A DNA stretch of 30,007 nucleotides from an uncultured Eubacterium sp. (lineage in GTDB: Bacteria; Bacillota; Clostridia; Lachnospirales; Lachnospiraceae), in assembly GCA_934358495.1 (NCBI GenBank), contig CAKRKO010000026.1:1-30007 (forward strand), written 5' to 3'. Below, in pieces: positions 23,724-30,007 of the stretch (the stretch's first letter is position 1; each line of letters starts with the position of its first letter). The notes below the pieces were generated by a model. The model worked only from the letters and a program-made list of their open reading frames with translations. It was not told where the DNA came from and did not search any database. Both the position numbers and the translations under genes were made by a program.

Positions 23724-23927
23724 AATGCATGAAAGCAGAGAAAACTGCACGCAGACACGAACAATTTCCTGCATACGCTGCGCCGCTTATCTCCGCCCGT
23801 TCCCGCGAACTCACCCGCAAAACCAGCGGGTTCAAACACACTCCCACGGGCGGGCTATGCTCGCTTCTGCAACGGAAATTGCTCTACCGTCTTGCGTTGC
23901 AGTTTTTCTCTGCTTTTCATTGCACAT
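23724..23927. repeat. About 200-nt imperfect palindromic element
   Basis: The two halves of this stretch pair almost along their full length. The outer arms AAAGCAGAGAAAACTGCA (23732-23749) and TGCAGTTTTTCTCTGCTTT (23898-23916) differ by a single bulged T. Pairing continues inward (CAATTTCCtgca with tgcaacGGAAATTG, CGCCCGT with ACGGGCG) to an apical hairpin ACCCGC-aaaacca-GCGGGT. It occupies the 5' leader of the TM1266/NifH-like operon and ends about 30 bases before that operon's ribosome binding site. It could be a MITE/REP-like mobile palindrome or a structured RNA. No open frame of interest lies inside. Confidence 0.65.
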
Positions 23928-23966
23928 TCACACTTCTAAACATGTTTCATTTTTTAATCGAATACA

Positions 23967-24067
23967 TGTGAGACTCAATTTCAAGAATGCCCTCGGCATT
24001 CTTGCTGCGAGATGCACGTCATGCAATGCATGACATATTCTTCTGGGCATCTCTGCAAGTCTACACT
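23967..24067. other. Probable three-way-junction structured element
   Basis: An outer stem GTGAGACT/AGTCTACAC (one bulge) encloses two arms. Arm one is AAGAATGCC-ctc-GGCATTCTT. Arm two is TGCGAGATGC/GCATCTCTGCA, capped by GTCATGC-aat-GCATGAC. It lies between the hypE stop and the palindrome at 23724-23927. Together they fill most of the 451-base gene-free gap 23682-24132. The rest holds only an AT-rich stretch (23928-23966), which may contain the operon promoter. It has no T-run and so is not an ordinary terminator. Confidence 0.5.
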
Positions 24068-24132
24068 CCGTATATAATTCTAGTCAGTGTAAACTTACAT
24101 ATTCGCCTCAAAATTATTGCACTCTACATTTT

Positions 24133-25140
24133 CTAGCAAATACGTGGCAACAGTTCGCCGCCTGGCTGCGGAAGTAATGCCTGTGTTCCGATCTCTGTCT
24201 CCATCACGACTCTGCCCGGTTCATCGGCAATTACTTCACCGATAATTGCTGCATCTGCAGAATACGGGCATTTACGCAATGTCTCTACGATGGCATCTGC
24301 TTCTTCCTTCGGTGCCATGATGACAAGCCGTCCCTCGCAGGCAAGGTATAACGGCTCTAATCCAAGCATTCCGCAGACACCTTTTACCTCCGGCTGTACC
24401 GGAACGGCTGCCGCATTCAGACGGATTCCAACATTGCTCTGTCCTGCGATTTCATATAAAACAGTTCCGACACCACCTCTTGTGGCATCACGAATGACAT
24501 GCAGATTATGTGTGGTGTCCATTATAGCTTTTACGGTTCCCCATAACGGTGCGCAGTCACTTGTCACATCCGCATCGATACCAAAATCTTCTCTTTCTAA
24601 TAGAATCGTGCATCCGTGGCGTCCGATATCACCAGTTACAATAATTGCATCGCCCGGTTTTGCCAGCTCACCGCCAACCGTTACACCTTCCTGAATCTCG
24701 CCCATTCCTGTGGTTGTGATAAAAACACCATCTACCTGACCTTTTCCGGCTACTTTGGTATCACCGGACACAATATGTACGCCAGCCTCTTTTGCAGTTT
24801 TCTCCATTGCTGCTGCAATTTCTTCCAGTTTTTCCATCGGGAAGCCTTCTTCAATGACAAATGCGCAAGTCAGATACAATGGTTTTGCACCCATGCAGGC
24901 AAGATCATTGACGGTTCCGCAAATTGACAGTTTTCCGATATTTCCACCAGGGAAAAATGCCGGTGATACGATAAAACCATCAGTGGATACTGCCATTCTT
25001 CCTGCTGGCGGAACCAGTACAGCCGCATCATCTGCAGTCAGATCAGGATTTGCAAAATGCTCCTTAAATACCTGGTCAATCAATTCGGATGTCTGTTTTC
25101 CTCCGGCGCCATGTGCCATTGTGACTGTTTTATTTTCCAT
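24133..25140 (-). CDS. hypE: Carbamoyl dehydratase HypE
   Basis: The ATG at 25140 (MENKTVTMAHGAGGKQ) has AGAAGGAAAA upstream and the family's normal N-terminus; a longer frame to 25293 is spurious. The 335-residue protein has the PurM/AIR-synthase-like fold (AHGAGGK, STDGFIVSPAFFPGGNIGKL, VSGDTKV, RDATRGGVGTVLYEIA). It ends in PRIC, whose terminal Cys335 receives the carbamoyl group from HypF and is dehydrated to the thiocyanate that supplies the CN ligands. All key features are intact. It is the last gene of the hypFCDE run, 38 bases after hypD. Confidence 0.95.
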   Translation of the reverse strand: MENKTVTMAHGAGGKQTSELIDQVFKEHFANPDLTADDAAVLVPPAGRMAVSTDGFIVSPAFFPGGNIGKLSICGTVNDLACMGAKPLYLTCAFVIEEGFPMEKLEEIAAAMEKTAKEAGVHIVSGDTKVAGKGQVDGVFITTTGMGEIQEGVTVGGELAKPGDAIIVTGDIGRHGCTILLEREDFGIDADVTSDCAPLWGTVKAIMDTTHNLHVIRDATRGGVGTVLYEIAGQSNVGIRLNAAAVPVQPEVKGVCGMLGLEPLYLACEGRLVIMAPKEEADAIVETLRKCPYSADAAIIGEVIADEPGRVVMETEIGTQALLPQPGGELLPRIC

Positions 25141-25178
25141 TATGTTTTCCTTCTTTCTGTTACTGTATAACTTTATTT

Positions 25179-26234
25179 TTATGAATACTGATAGTACGCA
25201 GAGCAGGCTCCTTCTCCAGATACCATGCAGGCTCCGATCGGGTGCTGAGGTGTACAGCCTTTTCCAAACACTTTGCAGTCGGATGGTTTGCATTTTCCCT
25301 GCAATACATCTCCGCAGCGACAGGCCGGATTCGGTTTTCCTTCAATTTTTGGCATCTGATATTTGATGCGGGCATCAAAATTCTGCCATTCCGGTCTTAA
25401 TTTCATACCAGAAGCAGGGATTACGCCCAGTCCACGCCATTCGGAATCGCAGGCTTCCATCATTTCATCCACCAGAACCTGTGCTTCTTTACTTCCATCC
25501 TGTGTCACCACACGCGGATAGCAGTTTACGAAAAACGGCTTTCCTTCCTGGAATTTCACCAGTGAAACTGCCAGCGCTGTCATCAGTTCTTTTGCGGTAA
25601 ATCCTGCCACAACACCGCTGACACCTTCCTCTGTCAACGCTTCACACAGACGTGTTCCTGTAATGGCATTGACATGTCCCGGATATAAAAATACATCTGC
25701 GCTGCCCTTTAAAGCCTCGTAAGCCTGTGGCATTGTCTTATTGGCAACTAATAGGGAATAGTTATCCAGGCCGTCCTCTTTTGCTGCCTTGACTGACAGA
25801 CAGCCCGCCGGTGTCGTTGTCTCAAATCCGACAGACAAAAAGGTCACCTGTTCTCCCGGATGCTCTTTTGCATATTTTTCAGCATCTGCCGGAGAATATA
25901 CAACATGGATTTTTGCTCCCTGCTCTCTGGCTCCCGCAAGGCTCATTTTTGTGCCCGGCACACGCACCAGGTCGCCAAATGTACAAATTGTCACGCCTTT
26001 TTCCAATGCCAGGTAAATTGCCTCATCGATAAAACTGACCGGTGTTACACAGACCGGGCATCCCGGTCCGGAGATCAGTTCTACCTGTTCAGGAAGCAAT
26101 TTTCGGATTCCCAGACGGAAAATTTCATGTGTATGCGTTCCGCACACTTCCATGATCCGTACTTTTGGACCGTTATAATTTTCTATGATTTCACGGGCAG
26201 TTTTCTTTTTATTTTCGCTGTTTGTCTCTCCCAT
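25179..26234 (-). CDS. hypD: Hydrogenase maturation protein HypD
   Basis: The 351-residue protein is the scaffold on which Fe(CN)2CO is assembled together with HypC. The motifs are complete: EVCGTHTHEIFR (Cys31), SGPGCPVCVTP (Cys59, Cys62), and the C-terminal [4Fe-4S] region with CRCGDVLQGKCKPSDCKVFG and further cysteines to the end. The ATG overlaps the hypC stop by one base (TAATG), with GGAGG upstream, so the two partners are translationally coupled. Length is close to the family norm. No paralog is seen in the window. Confidence 0.95.
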   Translation of the reverse strand: MGETNSENKKKTAREIIENYNGPKVRIMEVCGTHTHEIFRLGIRKLLPEQVELISGPGCPVCVTPVSFIDEAIYLALEKGVTICTFGDLVRVPGTKMSLAGAREQGAKIHVVYSPADAEKYAKEHPGEQVTFLSVGFETTTPAGCLSVKAAKEDGLDNYSLLVANKTMPQAYEALKGSADVFLYPGHVNAITGTRLCEALTEEGVSGVVAGFTAKELMTALAVSLVKFQEGKPFFVNCYPRVVTQDGSKEAQVLVDEMMEACDSEWRGLGVIPASGMKLRPEWQNFDARIKYQMPKIEGKPNPACRCGDVLQGKCKPSDCKVFGKGCTPQHPIGACMVSGEGACSAYYQYS

Positions 26235-26443
26235 TACAGAAATTCCTCCATGAGCTGATCTGTCTCGCTCTCATCCTCATCGGTAATCTTTGCGATGGCC
26301 ACACCTGCGTGAACCATAACATAATCTCCCGGCTCCAGATCTTCTAAAAGCTGAGAAGAAACCTCTCGTTTTGCACCGCCAGCATCAATGACTGCTGTGC
26401 CGTTGCTGATTTTTACTACCTTTGCTGATAAACCTACACACAT
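26234..26443 (-). CDS. hypC: HypC/HybG-family maturation chaperone
   Basis: This 69-residue OB-fold protein starts MCVGLSAKVVKI. Cys2, which binds the iron unit after removal of Met1, is present, and the following residues are a variant of the common MC(L/I)A(I/V)P. The segment ELLED-like LLEDLEPGDYVMVHAGVAIA is the family's conserved core. AGGAGGAAAA precedes the ATG. HypC normally carries Fe(CN)2CO from HypD to the large subunit of a [NiFe]-hydrogenase. No such subunit is in the window, so its acceptor is unknown. The VGLS variation after Cys2 could reflect a different client. Confidence 0.92.
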   Translation of the reverse strand: MCVGLSAKVVKISNGTAVIDAGGAKREVSSQLLEDLEPGDYVMVHAGVAIAKITDEDESETDQLMEEFL

Positions 26444-26464
26444 ATATTTTTCCTCCTAAAAATG

Positions 26465-28906
26465 CTAAATCTCTTTTTCCACTTTCTGTAACCAGTTCAT
26501 TCCATAGGCCGCCTGGCCGATCGCAATTCCTCCATCGTTTGGTGGAATCATACGATGTCGTAACACTTCAAAACCTTCCTGCAGCAATTGTTCCTCGGTC
26601 AAACGCAACAGTAATCGATTCTGAAATACACCGCCACTCAAAGCGACCTTATTTCTACCGGAACTTTTTCGGGCTTCTATGCAAGCTGCAACAATCAGTT
26701 CTGCCAGCGTCTGATGAAACAGATAAGCCAATGCTCCACTGTCTGCACCTTGTAATTTTGCTTCTACGATCCTTTGCACCAGAGTTTCCGTATCCAAAAT
26801 ACACAACATATCTTTCTGATTCACCGACTGTTTGTCTACCGTCTGCCAGATATTCTGTTTTTTATTTGAACCCAGTATCTGTTTCTGTTCAAAAGCTTCT
26901 GCTGCAAACTGCAGCGCCGTGGATGCTTCACCCTCAAAACTCGACTGCCGTCGGATTCCAAGAATCGCGCTGACCGCATCAAAAAGCCGTCCCGCGCTGG
27001 TCGACATCACCGCATTGATCTTTCGATCTGCCATGGTAAACTGCACCTTGCTTTCCTGTTCACTGCAAAGTCCCAGTTTTTCAATGGTCTCCCATGCTTT
27101 TTCACGGTCTTTTATATATCCGTAGATCATGGAAACAGCGATACGCCAGCCTTCTTTTGCAGAAGCATCTCCGCCGATCTGCAAAAACGGTGTAATACTG
27201 CCAAATCTGGTAAAATCCTGATAATCTGCCAGCAAAACTTCTCCGCCCCAGATGGTTCCATCCGTTCCATATCCGGTTCCGTCAAAAGAAACCCCGATGA
27301 CCGGCTCCTGACAGTCATTTTCCGTCATGCAGGATAAAATATGTGCATAATGGTGCTGCACCTGAAGCATCGGATAACCAAGACTTTCTGCCACAACCGT
27401 AGAATTGTATTTTGGATGCAGATCACAGACTACCACCTGCGGTTCCACTTCCAATAACGTCTGAAACCGGTGAATCGTTTCCTGCAAAGCCTTCACCGTT
27501 CGCAGATCCTCCAGATCTCCCACATACGGAGATGGATAAAAACGACTGTCCACACCAATACAGAATGTATTTTTCAACTCACCGCCAACCGCCAGTACCT
27601 GACCTTTCCAGTCCACCGATGTCATAAACGGCAACGGCGCATAACCTCTGGAACGACGAATCATATACGGTTCATTTTTATAAAAATCCATAACCGTATC
27701 GTCGGCACGAATCCGAATTTTTCGATTATGTGACAAAATCGCATCGCATAAATGGGATAATTCCGCAACTGCTTCCTCATCATCGCGACAGATTGGTGCG
27801 CCGGAAGTATTTCCGCTTGTCATTACCAGTAAATCCGGCATTTCGATACCATCATCATACTGAAAAATCAATAACTGCACCGGGGCATATGGAAGCATCA
27901 CGCCAACTTTCGGATTTCCCGGTACTACGGATGGGGCAAGCCGCGTCCCAGATGCATTTTCCTGTTCCCGTTTTTTATCCAACTGTAGTTGCTTTTCTCC
28001 TGTCTTTTCTAAAACACCGATCTTCTCTTCCGTTTGTTCATCCGAACGTCTGTCCAGAAGTAAGATTGGCTTTTGATGCCCGGTCAGAATCGCTTCCTGC
28101 TCCGGTGTCACAATGCATTCCCGTTTTACCACATTCTCATCTTTTGCCATAATTGCAAATGGTTTCGCCGGACGGCATTTTAACATGCGCAATCGACTGA
28201 CAGCTTCCTCATTTGTCGCATCACAGCACAGATGAAAACCGCCGATTCCTTTGATTGCCACGATTCCGCCATCATGAATCACCTGTCGTGTATACGTGAT
28301 GGCATCTCTGCCCCGCTCGGCTCTGCCAATCAGATACACCTCAGGTCCACACTCATTGCAACACACCGGCTGTGCATCGTAGCGCCGTGTCTCCGGATCA
28401 TAATATTCTTTCGCACAATCCGGACACATAGGAAACTCCTTCATACTGGTACGCTCCCGGTCATACGGCAGCGAATCCAAAATCGTCAGTCGCGGTCCGC
28501 AACAGGTACAGTTGATAAACGGATGCAGATACCGCCGATCTTTTGGATTGTACATTTCCTCTTTGCATTCTTCACAGATTGCAATATCCGGAGAAACAAA
28601 AATCTCACCCTTTGTTTTTTCACTCTCGATAATATCAAAATCTGCAAACTGCAATACTTCCTCTGCCAGAACATTTTCTGTATTTATCTTTAAAATCGCC
28701 GCACGTTTCGGTGGATGTTCTTCTAAATCTCTGAGGAATCCATCTACCTGCTCTGGCGAGCCCTGCGCATAAATTTCCACATACGGTCCTTTGTTACAAA
28801 CACTTCCACGAATCCCATTTGATGCCGCATGACGGCTCACCGTCGGCCGAAAACCAACTCCCTGGACAATACCATACACGCGGATCCGTTTCGTAACTTC
28901 GTTCAT
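26465..28906 (-). CDS. hypF: Carbamoyltransferase HypF
   Basis: The 813-residue protein has all HypF domains in order. The acylphosphatase domain spans about 1-95 (VQGVGFRP, Arg20). Two zinc-finger pairs follow at 111-186 (CEEC, CTCCGP, CPDC, CCNECGP). A YrdC/Sua5-like domain lies at about 200-400 and a Kae1-like domain fills the C-terminal half (QHHYAH, FDGTGYGTDGTIWGGE, LSGGVFQN). It makes carbamoyl-adenylate and transfers the carbamoyl group to HypE. It is longer than the usual 750 or so residues, owing to a charged insertion around 275-315 (RSDEQTEEKIGVLEKTGEKQ then LQLDKKREQENASG) in the YrdC region. It starts 15 bases after the component-1-like gene, so it is probably co-transcribed with it. 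Confidence 0.95.
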   Translation of the reverse strand: MNEVTKRIRVYGIVQGVGFRPTVSRHAASNGIRGSVCNKGPYVEIYAQGSPEQVDGFLRDLEEHPPKRAAILKINTENVLAEEVLQFADFDIIESEKTKGEIFVSPDIAICEECKEEMYNPKDRRYLHPFINCTCCGPRLTILDSLPYDRERTSMKEFPMCPDCAKEYYDPETRRYDAQPVCCNECGPEVYLIGRAERGRDAITYTRQVIHDGGIVAIKGIGGFHLCCDATNEEAVSRLRMLKCRPAKPFAIMAKDENVVKRECIVTPEQEAILTGHQKPILLLDRRSDEQTEEKIGVLEKTGEKQLQLDKKREQENASGTRLAPSVVPGNPKVGVMLPYAPVQLLIFQYDDGIEMPDLLVMTSGNTSGAPICRDDEEAVAELSHLCDAILSHNRKIRIRADDTVMDFYKNEPYMIRRSRGYAPLPFMTSVDWKGQVLAVGGELKNTFCIGVDSRFYPSPYVGDLEDLRTVKALQETIHRFQTLLEVEPQVVVCDLHPKYNSTVVAESLGYPMLQVQHHYAHILSCMTENDCQEPVIGVSFDGTGYGTDGTIWGGEVLLADYQDFTRFGSITPFLQIGGDASAKEGWRIAVSMIYGYIKDREKAWETIEKLGLCSEQESKVQFTMADRKINAVMSTSAGRLFDAVSAILGIRRQSSFEGEASTALQFAAEAFEQKQILGSNKKQNIWQTVDKQSVNQKDMLCILDTETLVQRIVEAKLQGADSGALAYLFHQTLAELIVAACIEARKSSGRNKVALSGGVFQNRLLLRLTEEQLLQEGFEVLRHRMIPPNDGGIAIGQAAYGMNWLQKVEKEI

Positions 28907-28921
28907 ATCCCTATTCTTCTC

Positions 28922-29959
28922 CTAATTCAATCGTCCGGACACCGCAAAATGTACAGTATCTACGAATGTTCCGGCAAAATTCGGTGTCATCCGCTGCATA
29001 CAGTGATCTGCATAAATTACGTCAAAACCACCTTTTTCTACCAGTTCTATATAATCATCCTCATCTCGAAGATGTAAATCTCCATCTGTACGAAGCTCCG
29101 GCTTCATCATAAACCAGCTGGCCACAGTCACCTGCGCATCCGGTGCTTTTTTCAAAATATCTTCCCGAATGGCATTTCCAACCACCTGCTGCTGCACAAT
29201 CAGCACTTTTTTTCCGCTGTAATTTATATCAGAAACCAACTCATCCACCAGCGGATAACCGATTTCATACGGGGTTCCATAAGTACGCTCCAAATATTTT
29301 GCCGCTTCCAGTGCCGCCGGTGCCACAACGATATGTTTTTCCACGTTGGATACGGTTCTGACATCATCCAAACCATTTCCCATACCATAACAAATGGCAT
29401 TTTTTCCTTCTGCCACAAAACGCTCCCGGATACGGTCTGCCGCACGCAGATCACTGATATCCTGCGGTGTCATGCCAAGGATTCCGATATTTCCCGGAAT
29501 CACATCCTCTTTTTCACCGGCAAACACCCGAAACAGTTCCAACCAGGCTTTTTCCGCACCTTTGTCATACAGCTCCATGCCATCGGTGTCCACCGTCAGA
29601 ATCGGCAGATCCACCTTTTTCTCCGTCATACGTTTTAAAGCATGATAGTCTGTTCCGATAACAGCCGGAACCGGTGTTCCGATGATCGCTGCAAATTTTG
29701 CATCCAGTTTTGTCACCGCATCTGCAAGTTTTGCCACCAGACGGTCATCTCTGCCAAGAATTGCATCCATATCGCGAAGTCCTGCGCTGAACAGTGCACT
29801 TTTACTCTCAAACCAGCGCGGCTCATCAAATCCACAAATATTTCCGGTACAGCCGCCGGCATCACAGATTACGATAATGCCGCCAAATTCATATAACACA
29901 GACACCGCGCCGGACTGATCCGGTGCAAAAGGTGTCAGATATTTTCTCAGTCCTCTCAT
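28922..29959 (-). CDS. Nitrogenase component-1-like protein, second small subunit
   Basis: The ATG at 29959 (MRGLRKYLTPFAPDQSG) has GGAGG ten bases upstream and lies four bases after a stop codon of the preceding frame. The 345-residue protein is a paralog of the one at 20183-21304. By hand count 27 of the first 70 positions are identical, including YE-GG, D--GC (Cys37) and DE-RW, with no gaps over 110 residues. As in that paralog the third cluster cysteine is absent (IIGTPVPAVIGTD at 92-104). It has two further cysteines close by, Cys32 and Cys42, not shared with the paralog. It opens the run leading into hypF-hypC-hypD-hypE. This placement links component-1-like chemistry directly to Fe(CN)2CO assembly. 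The function is unknown. Confidence 0.78.
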   Translation of the reverse strand: MRGLRKYLTPFAPDQSGAVSVLYEFGGIIVICDAGGCTGNICGFDEPRWFESKSALFSAGLRDMDAILGRDDRLVAKLADAVTKLDAKFAAIIGTPVPAVIGTDYHALKRMTEKKVDLPILTVDTDGMELYDKGAEKAWLELFRVFAGEKEDVIPGNIGILGMTPQDISDLRAADRIRERFVAEGKNAICYGMGNGLDDVRTVSNVEKHIVVAPAALEAAKYLERTYGTPYEIGYPLVDELVSDINYSGKKVLIVQQQVVGNAIREDILKKAPDAQVTVASWFMMKPELRTDGDLHLRDEDDYIELVEKGGFDVIYADHCMQRMTPNFAGTFVDTVHFAVSGRLN

Positions 29960-29963
29960 TGCT

Positions 29964-30007
29964 CTATACCTCCGCCAGTGCCTCAAACAGTCTGCGGACG
30001 CCGGCAT
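29964..30007 (-). CDS. C-terminal tail of a probable large component-1-like subunit (cut by edge)
   Basis: In the frame ending at the TAG at 29964-29966 the last residues are AGVRRLFEALAEV. This resembles GFDGIRRTAELMMEAYREE near the C-terminus of the large component-1-like subunit at 21301-22638. The position, four bases before a small subunit, repeats the large-then-small order of the other pair. Only 13 residues are visible, so the identification rests mostly on context. Confidence 0.45.
   Translation of the reverse strand, partial: AGVRRLFEALAEV

Noticed and set aside
23729..24033. Plus-strand frames in the gap between hypE and the TM1266-type gene
   Set aside because: They coincide with the long palindrome and the three-way junction, lack ribosome binding sites and resemble no protein family.
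1..30007. CRISPR arrays, insertion sequences, prophage genes, tRNA or rRNA genes
   Set aside because: I looked for regularly spaced repeats, transposase or integrase motifs and cloverleaf or rRNA-like sequence on both strands and found none. The only evident structural RNA is the SRP RNA.

Overview
The window looks like chromosome of a gut Clostridia bacterium, most likely a Lachnospiraceae (Blautia/Dorea/Roseburia-like). The grounds are low-to-moderate GC, strong AGGAGG-type ribosome binding sites, a Bacillus-type large SRP RNA, ECF-type vitamin transport, and CxxC-rich surface proteins with a cell-wall sorting tail. The genus cannot be fixed from the sequence alone. Nearly all genes lie on the minus strand; the exceptions are a TRIC/YicG-type membrane protein and one very small peptide gene.

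Region by region: (1) 1-3859, minus: an operon of a small zinc-finger/HTH regulator, an MFS transporter, an M32-carboxypeptidase-like protein whose HEXXH motif is destroyed, and a second MFS transporter cut by the window edge. (2) 4244-6458, minus: a GntR/FadR-type regulator, an ECF transporter S component and an amidohydrolase, with a small hairpin repeat around the last gene. (3) 6894-7544, plus: TRIC/UPF0126 protein, converging through a strong shared terminator on (4) a HipB/HipA-like gene pair (7692-9063, minus) whose promoter carries an operator-like palindrome. (5) 9192-11085, minus: ECF sigma factor and membrane-anchored putative anti-sigma factor. (6) 11235-11583, minus: SRP RNA with its own promoter and terminator. 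(7) 11754-19277, minus: a 2015-residue surface protein and an XRE-TPR-LuxR fusion regulator. (8) tadA and, on plus, a 28-residue membrane peptide gene.

(9) 20183-30007, minus, is the striking part: a nitrogenase-superfamily island. In the order of transcription it holds the tail of a probable large component-1-like subunit (cut by the edge), a small component-1-like subunit, hypF, hypC, hypD and hypE, then a 450-base gap full of RNA-like structure, then a TM1266-type regulator, a NifH-type Fe protein, a large component-1-like subunit and a small component-1-like subunit. HypCDEF build the Fe(CN)2CO unit of [NiFe]-hydrogenases, yet no hydrogenase subunit, HypA or HypB is seen here, and no nif cofactor genes (nifB, nifE, nifN) are seen. 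The tight packing of an Fe protein, two component-1-like pairs and the cyanide/CO ligand machinery suggests an uncharacterised redox enzyme, possibly with an unusual iron cofactor. That last step is inference. It depends on what lies beyond the right edge and on whether the genome has a [NiFe]-hydrogenase elsewhere.
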